DNA of 64,000 bases from Pseudomonas sp. MWU15-20650 (GTDB lineage: Bacteria > Pseudomonadota > Gammaproteobacteria > Pseudomonadales > Pseudomonadaceae): contig NZ_JALJFG010000037.1 of assembly GCF_023242475.1 (NCBI RefSeq), forward strand, positions 1-64,000, in the 5' to 3' direction. The position numbers and the translations under genes are program-made. This document shows, in pieces, positions 26,215 to 34,352 of the stretch. The notes under the pieces were generated by a model. It did not search any database and was not told the DNA's origin. It was given only the letters and a program-made list of their open reading frames with translations. The stretch's first letter is position 1; every line of letters begins with the position of its first letter.

Positions 26215-26537
26215 GAAATTATCACCCTTGCACAGATATAGACGCCCATCGATACAAACAAGCTAATCAGAATCGAACCCAATCTTTTGCAGGTGAAATA
26301 CGCGATCAAGACAGTCAACACAGCAAGGGCAAACTGAGCGTGCATTCCCTGCACAAGTTGAACGAGGCTTGCGTTACCCAATGCCACATTAAAAATAATG
26401 CTGCCCATAATGAAACACACCGCATACTCAATGGACTTTGCCACTAAACCGGTAGAGGCAAGCTGCATGCTTTGCGCCACCAATGGAAGTACCTTAAGCA
26501 CATAACTCACCCACGCAATACACAACAGCACTGTCAT
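26211..26537 (-). CDS. azlD: AzlD-family branched-chain amino acid export subunit
   Basis: A 108-residue, four-segment hydrophobic protein starting MTVLLCIAWVSYVLKVLP, the usual AzlD layout. With AzlC it forms a two-component exporter of branched-chain amino acids or analogues (Bacillus AzlCD gives azaleucine resistance). Its ATG overlaps the azlC stop and its stop overlaps the next gene's ATG, both as ATGA, so three genes are translationally coupled. In this context it is likely to export the product of the cluster. Confidence 0.8.
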   Translation of the reverse strand: MTVLLCIAWVSYVLKVLPLVAQSMQLASTGLVAKSIEYAVCFIMGSIIFNVALGNASLVQLVQGMHAQFALAVLTVLIAYFTCKRLGSILISLFVSMGVYICARVIIS

Positions 26538-27280
26538 GCCACACCTCGTTTTCCGATATTTAAGGATATGAACGCAAGCGCAATACCGCCTATAACCGGC
26601 AGGGTAACGGTGAACCAAAGGCTGTCCACGCCATTGAGCAAAGGCGCGCAGAAACCGCCTATCAAGGTCGCAATAACCGTCATTCCGTTGGCTGAATTTT
26701 TAGCGACAAGCGCCGTGAAATGAATAGGCAAAATCATGGTGATATAGCTATCCCAAGAAGAGTAATTGACGTAATCGGCCAGCCAATACCCACCCGCGGT
26801 GGCAATTACCGCCATGCTATAACTGGGAACGCACACCCCCAGATAATAATTAAACTGCGAGGTTCCATCCTTCAGTGACGAGGACTTCAAATGCGCGTGA
26901 GTGACGGCAAACGTACTGGCACTGAACATCAGCATGGCCAAAAACACTTGCGTTCGAGGTACACCATAAAAATACTGGGTCATTATCAGGGACATGAAGA
27001 GAAACCTGAAATTGACCAACAAGGTCAACATCACCCCTGCTAATAAATGGCTATTGGCGATCGCGTCGACGTTGGACACTTGCAACGGTGCCGCGAAGAT
27101 GAGTGCCGACCCAAGAAGGGTATGGAGGAACCCGACACCCTTTTCGTGATAAAGCGCCCCCAGCGATGAGAACACAAATAGAAAGGAAACCACGACAGGC
27201 AAAGCGTCCACCATGCCCTGGCGGGTGTGCTTATTGCATCTAAACCTCAGGTAATCGGATGCCAATCGGGACACATACAT
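26534..27280 (-). CDS. azlC: AzlC-family branched-chain amino acid export subunit
   Basis: A 248-residue inner-membrane protein with about seven hydrophobic segments; GMVDALPVVVSFLFVFSSLG and LVNFRFLFMSL match AzlC. It opens the island operon. AGGAGG (27286-27291) lies five bases before the ATG at 27280; another ATG at 27283 is closer to the site. The adjacent AzlD and coupling by ATGA support a working pair. Without the cluster product, substrate remains an inference. Confidence 0.8.
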   Translation of the reverse strand: MYVSRLASDYLRFRCNKHTRQGMVDALPVVVSFLFVFSSLGALYHEKGVGFLHTLLGSALIFAAPLQVSNVDAIANSHLLAGVMLTLLVNFRFLFMSLIMTQYFYGVPRTQVFLAMLMFSASTFAVTHAHLKSSSLKDGTSQFNYYLGVCVPSYSMAVIATAGGYWLADYVNYSSWDSYITMILPIHFTALVAKNSANGMTVIATLIGGFCAPLLNGVDSLWFTVTLPVIGGIALAFISLNIGKRGVA

Positions 27281-27660
27281 CATCACCTCCTCATCTCCGC
27301 GTAGAAATATCGGACATCAAAGTTGTTATTAAAAAGAAGTTTGATCTTTTTACCGCATGAGCAACCGCCCGCTCGGGGAACAAGGTTTCTATGGCCCTGA
27401 AGTGGCGCGCCATGGCAGTAACAAGCTAGGTCAATTTATGCCTGCGACATACTAAAATTTTATTTAGTATCGTATAAAACAACTATTGCCCACTGACACA
27501 GCTTCGTTCCGACTGACCACTAATATTCTTGGAAAAGTGAGCCACCGACCCGGCAAAAGTACGCCCAACGGAACAAATCAGTCAGTAGCACTTACGACAA
27601 CATAGCCAATTTAAAAAGTGCGCAAACACATTTAAAAATCAAATAACCATATTATAAAGC
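27281..27660. promoter_or_regulatory. AT-rich leader/promoter region of the island operon
   Basis: About 380 bp without a coding frame I would accept. The perfect inverted repeat ATACTAAA-ATTTTA-TTTAGTAT (27449-27470) lies ~170 bp upstream of azlC in very AT-rich DNA; it could be an operator or an IS end. No regulator gene is present in the island to match it. Confidence 0.4.
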
Positions 27661-27699
27661 GCTGTATTCCTGGCGCGCCGATGACGAGCAACTAAATAT

Positions 27700-27867
27700 T
27701 AATTTCTTTTCATCTCGCCTCACCAAACTGCCCCACTCTTTTGTGATTGGCGCAATCGCGGAGCGTTTGACCAGATGCTCAAGCGGCTCCCCATCAAGCT
27801 CAACGAGCAAGGGTTGATTGATCTGGAGACGTGGATGATTGACTCCACTGCGGTACGAGCAACCTGA
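27700..27867 (+). pseudogene. IS5-family transposase fragment
   Basis: In-frame translation reads DWRNRGAFDQMLKRL, then EQGLIDLETWMIDSTAVRAT before a stop. WMIDSTAVRA is the IS5/IS427-type transposase segment around the first catalytic Asp. Only about 50 residues survive and no terminal inverted repeats are seen, so this is a relic marking the right border of the island. Confidence 0.75.
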
Positions 27868-27939
27868 GTGTGTGCGGGTGAACACCATCCTGGATCAAAA
27901 GATTAAGTCAGGGCGCTTGCAATCGCGCCCTCCTGCGTC

Positions 27940-28491
27940 CTACCCCGCAAACCCGCCCTCATCCAAAAAAACCTGTTCCGGTGCTGTCGTAGCCCTGCCC
28001 AACGCTGCATTGCGATGAGGAAACCGTCCAAAGCGCTGGATAATATCGGCGTGTTCCTTGGCCCAGTGGTAGGTGTTGGCATCCAACTGCTGGTTAAGCA
28101 CCAACGAGCGTTGCTGGTCCTGCGGCTCTTCCGAGTGTTCAAACGGCAAGTAACAGAACGCACGCAACTGGGGCTCGATCTGTTGATCCAGCCCGGCGTC
28201 CACCATCTGGCGCGCATACAGGCGCGCCAGCGGGTCGGTGGCGAACATATGCGCGGTACCGCGAAAGGCGTTGCGCGGGTATTGGTCCAGCAGGATCAAT
28301 AACGCCAGCGCGCCGTCGGCCGAGGCCAGCCACTCTTCCAGTTCGCGCCGCGACGCTTGCATATGGGTGGCATAGAAGGTGTCGCGAAAGGCTGTATCGA
28401 AGCCATCATCCTTGGCGAACCAACGCTTGGGCCCCGCTTGTTTCCAGAATGCGATCACGGCCTCGGCCGATTGTGTAGTCATGCTGATCAT
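27940..28491 (-). CDS. DUF924 family protein
   Basis: A 183-residue soluble protein (VIAFWKQAGPKRWFAKDDGFD, ILLDQYPRNAFRGTAHMFATDP, FCYLPFEHSEE), matching the widespread DUF924 family, whose function is unknown. GAGG lies six bases before the ATG at 28491; later in-frame Met at 28482 would drop three residues. This is the first chromosomal gene to the right of the island and has normal GC. Confidence 0.85.
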   Translation of the reverse strand: MISMTTQSAEAVIAFWKQAGPKRWFAKDDGFDTAFRDTFYATHMQASRRELEEWLASADGALALLILLDQYPRNAFRGTAHMFATDPLARLYARQMVDAGLDQQIEPQLRAFCYLPFEHSEEPQDQQRSLVLNQQLDANTYHWAKEHADIIQRFGRFPHRNAALGRATTAPEQVFLDEGGFAG

Positions 28492-28554
28492 CATGCGCCT
28501 CGATTAGTGTTATAGGATAACGTCAATTATTTGCCCGCTTGCGATTCCCTACCT

Positions 28555-29709
28555 ATGACTGACGCAACTACGTTACGCCAACGCCTGCAGTCCATCGACG
28601 CCCTGCGCGGGCTGGTGATTCTATTCATGCTACTGGACCATGTGCGCGAAACCTTCCTGCTGCATCGCCAGGTCAGCGACCCGATGAGTATCGACAGTAC
28701 GGAGCCTGCGCTGTTTGTCAGCCGCACCCTCGCCCACCTGTGTGCACCGGTGTTTGTGCTGCTCACTGGCTTATCGGCTTGGTTGTATGGCCAGACGTAT
28801 CAGGGCCGGCGCGACGTGTCGGCGTTTTTGTTCAAGCGCGGGCTGTTTTTGGTGGTGCTGGAGTTCACCCTCGTCAACTTCGCCTGGACCTTCCAGTTGC
28901 CGCCCACGGTGATCTATATGCAGGTGATCTGGGCCATCGGCGTGAGCATGATCGCCCTGGCCGCGTTGGTGTGGTTGCCCCGGGCGCTGCTGATCGGTTT
29001 GGCGGTGGTGATCATTGCCGGGCATAACCTGCTCGATGCCGTGCACTTCGGTCCGGGATCGACGTTGCAGGTAGCGTGGTTGATCCTGCATGAACGCAGT
29101 TGGATCGAGGTGTCTGAAAACCTGCGCCTGCGCGTGACCTACCCCGTGTTGCCATGGATCGGCGTGATTGCCCTGGGCTACGGCCTCGGCCCCTGGTTTG
29201 CCAAGGTCACACTGCCGGCCACGCGTCAGCGCTATTTGTTGACCGCGGGTATCGGCGCGCTGGTGGGTTTTGTGCTGTTGCGAGCGGTCAATGGTTACGG
29301 CGATCAGCCTTGGCAGGCGTATGACAGCGACGTACAGACACTGATGAGCTTTTTCAATATCACCAAGTACCCACCCTCATTGTTGTTCCTGGCGCTGACG
29401 CTGGGCACGGGGCTGTTGCTGTTGCGGGCGCTTGAACGCGCGGGGCGAAAACGCTGGATCGACTTGCTGGCGGTATTTGGCGCCGCGCCGATGTTCTTTT
29501 ATCTGTTGCACCTGTATGTGCTGAAAGTGTTGTACATCGCGTGCGTGGCGTTGTTTGGCCTCAACCACGGCAGCTACTTCGGTTTCGACAGTGTGGGCGC
29601 GGTGTGGCTGGCCGCCTTGTTGCTGCCGCTGGCGTTGTACCCGCCAGTGCGTTGGTTTGCCGGGCTAAAAGCACGGCGGCGCGACATCGCCTGGCTCAAA
29701 TACCTCTGA
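28555..29709 (+). CDS. DUF1624/HGSNAT-like membrane acyltransferase
   Basis: A 384-residue multi-pass protein beginning with the family signature RLQSIDALRGLVILFMLLDH and holding about ten hydrophobic segments. It resembles the heparan-alpha-glucosaminide N-acetyltransferase domain family, which moves acetyl groups across membranes to periplasmic sugars. The substrate here is unknown. The start at 28555 is preceded by no clear ribosome site. About 150 bp of its 3' half recur as a fragment at 23028-23177. Confidence 0.82.
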   Translation: MTDATTLRQRLQSIDALRGLVILFMLLDHVRETFLLHRQVSDPMSIDSTEPALFVSRTLAHLCAPVFVLLTGLSAWLYGQTYQGRRDVSAFLFKRGLFLVVLEFTLVNFAWTFQLPPTVIYMQVIWAIGVSMIALAALVWLPRALLIGLAVVIIAGHNLLDAVHFGPGSTLQVAWLILHERSWIEVSENLRLRVTYPVLPWIGVIALGYGLGPWFAKVTLPATRQRYLLTAGIGALVGFVLLRAVNGYGDQPWQAYDSDVQTLMSFFNITKYPPSLLFLALTLGTGLLLLRALERAGRKRWIDLLAVFGAAPMFFYLLHLYVLKVLYIACVALFGLNHGSYFGFDSVGAVWLAALLLPLALYPPVRWFAGLKARRRDIAWLKYL

Positions 29710-29723
29710 CCGATCACGACTCC

Positions 29724-29938
29724 ACATGTGGGAGGGCGCTTGCCCCCAATGGCCATAGATATCTACGCAACTTTTGAAGGCAGCCATATTCCCCTGTGGC
29801 GAGCGGGCTTGTCCCGCGTTGGGCTGCGCAGCAGCCCCAAAACGGTCTGCGCGGAGTATCGGGTACACCGCATTCGTCCTTCTTTGGGGGCGCTACGCGC
29901 CCCAACGCGGGACAAGCCCGCTCCCACATATTCAGACC
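29724..29938. repeat. Composite REP/inverted-repeat block
   Basis: The block begins with GTGGGAGGGCGCTTGCCCCC, continues into a partial copy of the GGTATCTACACAA family (CATAGATATCTACGCAA at 29754, CTTTTGAAGGCAGCCATATT), then GGCGAGCGGGCTTGTCCCGC, a GC-rich stem GGCTGCGCAGCAGCC, and closes with GCGGGACAAGCCCGCTCCCAC. It looks like one repeat inserted in another, between convergent genes. Confidence 0.8.
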
Positions 29939-29941
29939 GTG

Positions 29942-32230
29942 TCAGGCCAATTCAGATCGCAGTTGACGCGCAGCACTGACCATATGAACCAACGCCGCTT
30001 CCGTCTCCGGCCAACCCCGTGTCTTCAACCCGCAATCCGGGTTGACCCACAGGCGCTCCGACGGAATCCGCTTGGCCGCCTTGCGCAGCAAGTTAGCCAT
30101 TTCCGACACTTCCGGCACCCGGGGCGAGTGGATGTCATAGACGCCCGGGCCGATATCATTCGGGTAAGCGAAGGCTTCAAAGGCGTCGAGCAACTCCATG
30201 TCCGAACGCGAGGTTTCAATGGTAATCACGTCGGCATCCATCGCCGCGATGGACTCGATCACATCGTTGAACTCGCTGTAGCACATGTGGGTGTGGATCT
30301 GGGTTTCGTCACGTACGCCGCAGGCACACAGACGGAACACCTCGGTCGCCCAGTCGAGGTAGTGTTGCCACTGCGCCTGGCGCAACGGCAAACCTTCACG
30401 AAACGCGGCCTCATCGATCTGCACGATCTTGATGCCGGCGGCTTCCAGGTCCATCACTTCGTCACGAATCGCCAGGGCCAATTGCCGAGCCTGCACTTCG
30501 CGGCTCACGTCTTCGCGTGGGAACGACCACATCAGCATAGTCACCGGGCCGGTCAGCATGCCCTTCATCACCTTACTGGTCAGGCCCTGGGCATAGCGGA
30601 TCCACTCTACGGTCATGGCGTGCGGACGGCTCAGGTCACCGAAAATCACCGCAGGTTTCACACAGCGTGAACCGTAGCTCTGCACCCAGCCGAAGCGCGT
30701 GAACACGTAGCCCTCCAGTTGTTCGGCGAAGTACTCGACCATATCGTTACGCTCGGCTTCACCGTGCACCAGCACGTCCAGGCCGAGGTTTTCCTGCACC
30801 TCCACGGCGTGCTTGATTTCGCTGTGCATGGCTTCGACGTATTCGGCTTCGCTCAGTTTGCCGGCCTTGTAAGACTGGCGCGCCAGGCGGATCGAAGCGG
30901 TTTGCGGGAATGAGCCGATAGTGGTGGTCGGAAACAGTGGCAGGTTCAGGCCCGCGCGTTGTTTCTCAATGCGCTGGGCGAACCGCGACTGGCGTTGGCT
31001 GTGCTTGGCAGTGACCGCCGCCACTCGGGCCTGCACGGCGGGCTTGTGAATACGTGGCGACGCCGCGCGAGCCGCTTGCACAGCACGGCTTTGAGCCAGG
31101 GCCGCGACGACGTCGGGCGCCTCGGGCGCGTTGACGGCCTGAGCCAGCACCGCAACTTCCGCACACTTCTGTACGGCAAAGGCCAGCCAGCTTTTCAGCT
31201 CGGCATCCAGCTTGTCTTCACGGCCCAGGTCTACCGGGCTGTGCAACAGTGAGCAGGACGGCGCTACCCACAGGCGATCACCCAATTTCTCATGAGCGTG
31301 CTGCAAGGTGGCCAGGGCTTTCTCCAGGTCGCAGCGCCATACGTTGCGACCGTTGACCACACCCAGGGACAGCACCTTATAAGCCGGCAAACGGTCGAGG
31401 ATGGTCGGGTATTGGTCCGGCGCACGCACCAGGTCGATGTGCAGGCCATCGACCGGCAAGTTGGCCGCCAACCCCAGGTTTTCTTCCAGGCCACCGAAGT
31501 AAGTGGCGACCAGCTTTTTCAGCGGGTCACGCTGGATCAGGTTGTAGGCCCGCTCAAAGGCGTTCTTCCAGTCTTGCGGCAAGTCGAGGACCAGAATCGG
31601 CTCGTCGATCTGCACCCACTCCACGCCCAGGTCAGCCAGGCGCTGGAAGATCTGCCCGTACAGCGGCAGCAGGCGCTCAAGCAGGTCGAGCTTGTCGAAG
31701 TCACCGCCCTTGGCTTTGCCCAGCCACAGGTAAGTCAACGGACCGATCACCACAGGCTTGACGTTGTGGCCCAGGTCGCGGGCTTCCTGGACCTCTTCGA
31801 ACAACTCGTCCCAGCCCAGGTGGAACTGCTGGTCGACGTTGAATTCGGGGACCAGGTAGTGGTAGTTGGTATCAAACCACTTGGTCATCTCCTGGGCATG
31901 GGCACCGCAGCAGCAACTGTCGCTGACACCACGGGCCATGCCGAACAGGGTTTGCAGGGTGGCTTTGCCATCGGCTGGGCGGAAACGCTCAGGGATCACG
32001 CCGAACATCAGCGAGTGCGTCAGCACCTGGTCGTACCAGGCGAAATCACCGGCCGGCAGCAATTCGATGCCGGCTTGCTTTTGCAGTGCCCAGTGAGCTT
32101 TGCGCAAGTCACGGCCAACGGCGCGCAGGCCCGCCTCGTCAAGCTCGCCTTTCCAATACGCTTCCTGCGCTTTTTTCAGTTCACGATCGCGTCCAATGCG
32201 CGGAAATCCGAGGGAATGAGCGACTGCCAT
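29942..32230 (-). CDS. metE: Cobalamin-independent methionine synthase
   Basis: Transfers the methyl of 5-methyltetrahydropteroyltri-glutamate to homocysteine. At 762 residues it has the usual length and two-barrel structure: N-terminal LGFPRIGRDRELKKAQEAYW, and a C-terminal catalytic barrel with the zinc ligands in QIHTHMCYSEFNDV and in the final NPDCGLKTRGW. No cobalamin riboswitch is recognisable in the short leader. A near match to the MetR half-site pattern, TGAA-N5-CTCA, is at 32287-32299. Confidence 0.96.
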   Translation of the reverse strand: MAVAHSLGFPRIGRDRELKKAQEAYWKGELDEAGLRAVGRDLRKAHWALQKQAGIELLPAGDFAWYDQVLTHSLMFGVIPERFRPADGKATLQTLFGMARGVSDSCCCGAHAQEMTKWFDTNYHYLVPEFNVDQQFHLGWDELFEEVQEARDLGHNVKPVVIGPLTYLWLGKAKGGDFDKLDLLERLLPLYGQIFQRLADLGVEWVQIDEPILVLDLPQDWKNAFERAYNLIQRDPLKKLVATYFGGLEENLGLAANLPVDGLHIDLVRAPDQYPTILDRLPAYKVLSLGVVNGRNVWRCDLEKALATLQHAHEKLGDRLWVAPSCSLLHSPVDLGREDKLDAELKSWLAFAVQKCAEVAVLAQAVNAPEAPDVVAALAQSRAVQAARAASPRIHKPAVQARVAAVTAKHSQRQSRFAQRIEKQRAGLNLPLFPTTTIGSFPQTASIRLARQSYKAGKLSEAEYVEAMHSEIKHAVEVQENLGLDVLVHGEAERNDMVEYFAEQLEGYVFTRFGWVQSYGSRCVKPAVIFGDLSRPHAMTVEWIRYAQGLTSKVMKGMLTGPVTMLMWSFPREDVSREVQARQLALAIRDEVMDLEAAGIKIVQIDEAAFREGLPLRQAQWQHYLDWATEVFRLCACGVRDETQIHTHMCYSEFNDVIESIAAMDADVITIETSRSDMELLDAFEAFAYPNDIGPGVYDIHSPRVPEVSEMANLLRKAAKRIPSERLWVNPDCGLKTRGWPETEAALVHMVSAARQLRSELA

Positions 32231-32286
32231 GACTTACAACTCCAATAGGTGCGTTTATGGGACCTATTGTCGACAGACCTTCATCG

Positions 32287-32299
32287 TGAAACAAACTCA
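32287..32299 (-). promoter_or_regulatory. Possible MetR-like site upstream of metE
   Basis: TGAAACAAACTCA differs at one base from TGAA-N5-TTCA, the pattern known for MetR. It is about 55 bp upstream of the metE ATG, in the right area for an activator. One short match is weak evidence. Confidence 0.25.
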
Positions 32300-32327
32300 T
32301 TTTATTATAGATCATCACAAGATTTTC

Positions 32328-32936
32328 TCATGTTTGTACCCAGTGCAGATAGAAGGCGTGAAACATGAAATATGCACACACGGCCAGCGCCAGGCCCATA
32401 CAGCGGTTGAACCACGTAAAGGCCGACGCCCCGTTGATCCGACGCCCCAGCAACGCCCCAAGCGCCGCGTAAATCCACGGCGCACCAAACGCGCCGATGG
32501 CCAGCAACACCGAAACGCCAAAGATGGACGCCCCAGTAATATGCGCCGCCGGCAGCATCACACTGGTGATCGGCAACACCGCCATGATGCCCTTGGGGTT
32601 AAGCAACTGGATCACCAGGCCATTCCAGAACGTGAGGGTTTTGACCGGTGTGGTTGAAGACGCTTCATCCACCACTGTGCGGGCCGTGAATACTTGGTAA
32701 GCGAGGTACAACGTGTACACGCCGCCTACCAGCGAAATGTACGGTAACGCCGCCTGGGAAATGATCGCTTCACCGGTGTAGCCAAACAGCGCAAACAACA
32801 GCAGCATCGCGCAGCCCACGCCGATGAAGAACCCGGTGCAATGACGGAACTTCCCGGTGAGCCCGGCATTAAGGCCCATGAAATTCACCGGGCCGGGGCT
32901 GTACATGACACTGAACGCGTAGAGGAAGATGTCCAT
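32328..32936 (-). CDS. LysE-family amino acid exporter
   Basis: A 202-residue inner-membrane protein with about six hydrophobic segments, opening MDIFLYAFSVMYSPGPVNFM. The SPGPVN motif is the hallmark of LysE/RhtB exporters, and LNPKGIMAVLP near residue 115 is the second. It likely exports an amino acid or derivative; the substrate cannot be told. It lies upstream of metE in the same orientation but ~97 bp apart, so co-transcription is uncertain. Confidence 0.88.
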   Translation of the reverse strand: MDIFLYAFSVMYSPGPVNFMGLNAGLTGKFRHCTGFFIGVGCAMLLLFALFGYTGEAIISQAALPYISLVGGVYTLYLAYQVFTARTVVDEASSTTPVKTLTFWNGLVIQLLNPKGIMAVLPITSVMLPAAHITGASIFGVSVLLAIGAFGAPWIYAALGALLGRRINGASAFTWFNRCMGLALAVCAYFMFHAFYLHWVQT

Positions 32937-33098
32937 GGGGAACCTGCAGTAGAAGAAGTAAGGGGAGTCTACTGAGGCGGTTTGCAGGGATTCTTGTACG
33001 TTTGTGGTTCAGCCCCGACCCGTGCAATACCCATACGTTCATTTTCACCTCTCGTCGCCAAAACGGCGCGCCCTCCCCCCGGTGGCTCATCCTACTGA

Positions 33099-33121
33099 TG
33101 GCCTGTCATATTCACAGGCCA
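33099..33121. other. Hairpin in the nspC upstream region
   Basis: TGGCCTGT (33099-33106), loop CATATTC, ACAGGCCA (33114-33121), a perfect 8-bp stem about 105 bp before nspC. Function unknown. The rest of the 290-bp gap between the LysE gene and nspC shows no reliable gene. Confidence 0.4.
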
Positions 33122-33226
33122 GATTAAACGCGGCGCGCAAATTCCGCCTACGAACCTTCCGATCTGTTCCAAGTGCGGGCACAATGCGTGTCCTTTTTTG
33201 GCAGGCACCGCCGCAGGCTCTCAAAA

Positions 33227-34324
33227 ATGATCAAAACGCCGTACTACCTCATCGATAAACAGAAGCTTCTGGTCAACATGCAGAAAATTGCTTACGTGCG
33301 CGAACAGTCCGGCGCCAAGGCTTTGCTGGCGCTCAAGTGCTTTGCTACCTGGTCGGTGTTCGACCTGATGCAGCAATATATGGACGGCACCACCTCCTCG
33401 TCGCTGTATGAGTTGAAGCTGGGCCGCCAGAAGTTCGAAGGCGAGGCGCACGCCTACAGCGTGGCCTGGGCCGACGATGAAATCGAAGAGATGCTGGAGA
33501 ACTGCGACAAGATCATCTTCAACTCGATCAGCCAGCTGCAGCGCTTTGCCGAACGTTCCGAAGGCAAGACCCGCGGCCTGCGCGTGAACCCACAGGTGAG
33601 CAGTTCCGACTACCTGCTGGCCGACCCGGCGCGTCCGTTCAGCCGCCTGGGCGAATGGGACCCGGTAAAGATCGAAGGCGTGATCGAGCAGATCTCCGGC
33701 TTCATGTTCCACAACAACTGCGAGAACGGCGATTTCAGCCTGTTCGACAAGATGCTGGGCACCATCGAGGAACGCTTCGGTGAGCTGCTGCACAAGGTCA
33801 AGTGGGTCAGCCTCGGCGGCGGCATCCACTTTACCGGCGAAGGCTATGCGCTGGATGCGTTCTGCGCGCGGCTCAAAGCGTTCTCCGAGAAGTACGGCGT
33901 GCAGGTCTACCTGGAACCGGGCGAAGCAGCGATCACCAACAGCGCTTCCCTGGAAGTCACCGTGCTCGATACCCTCTACAACGGCAAAAACCTCGCCGTA
34001 GTAGACAGCTCCATCGAAGCCCACTTGCTGGACCTGCTGATCTACCGCCTCAACGCCAAGCTGGCGCCGAGCGAGGGTGAACACACCGTCATGGTGTGCG
34101 GCAAATCCTGCCTGGCTGGAGACATCTTCGGCGAGTATCAATTTGATCGTCCGCTGGCCATCGGCGATCGGCTGTCGTTCATCGACACCGCAGGCTACAC
34201 CATGGTCAAGAAAAACTGGTTCAACGGCCTGAAAATGCCGTCCATCGTAGTGAAACAACTCGACGGTACAGTCGAGGTGGTTCGTGAATTTGGTTACGAC
34301 GACTACCTGTCCAGCCTTTCGTAA
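33227..34324 (+). CDS. nspC: Carboxynorspermidine/carboxyspermidine decarboxylase
   Basis: PLP-dependent decarboxylase of the alanine-racemase fold, 365 residues, which removes CO2 from carboxynorspermidine or carboxyspermidine in the alternative polyamine route. The PLP lysine is in ALLALKCFA (K37). Further motifs are SLGGGIHFTGEGY and VYLEPGEAAI, then VCGKSCLAGDIFGEY with the C-terminal catalytic cysteine. The start MIKTPYYLIDKQ is chosen over an upstream frame that is not conserved. The synthase gene follows at 34353, the usual two-gene order. Confidence 0.92.
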   Translation: MIKTPYYLIDKQKLLVNMQKIAYVREQSGAKALLALKCFATWSVFDLMQQYMDGTTSSSLYELKLGRQKFEGEAHAYSVAWADDEIEEMLENCDKIIFNSISQLQRFAERSEGKTRGLRVNPQVSSSDYLLADPARPFSRLGEWDPVKIEGVIEQISGFMFHNNCENGDFSLFDKMLGTIEERFGELLHKVKWVSLGGGIHFTGEGYALDAFCARLKAFSEKYGVQVYLEPGEAAITNSASLEVTVLDTLYNGKNLAVVDSSIEAHLLDLLIYRLNAKLAPSEGEHTVMVCGKSCLAGDIFGEYQFDRPLAIGDRLSFIDTAGYTMVKKNWFNGLKMPSIVVKQLDGTVEVVREFGYDDYLSSLS

Positions 34325-34352
34325 GCTGGCGGATATAGGAGAAATAAAGCAA

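Noticed and set aside
32231..32327. Cobalamin riboswitch before metE
   Set aside because: The gap is under 100 bp and lacks the B12-box-like conserved sequences.
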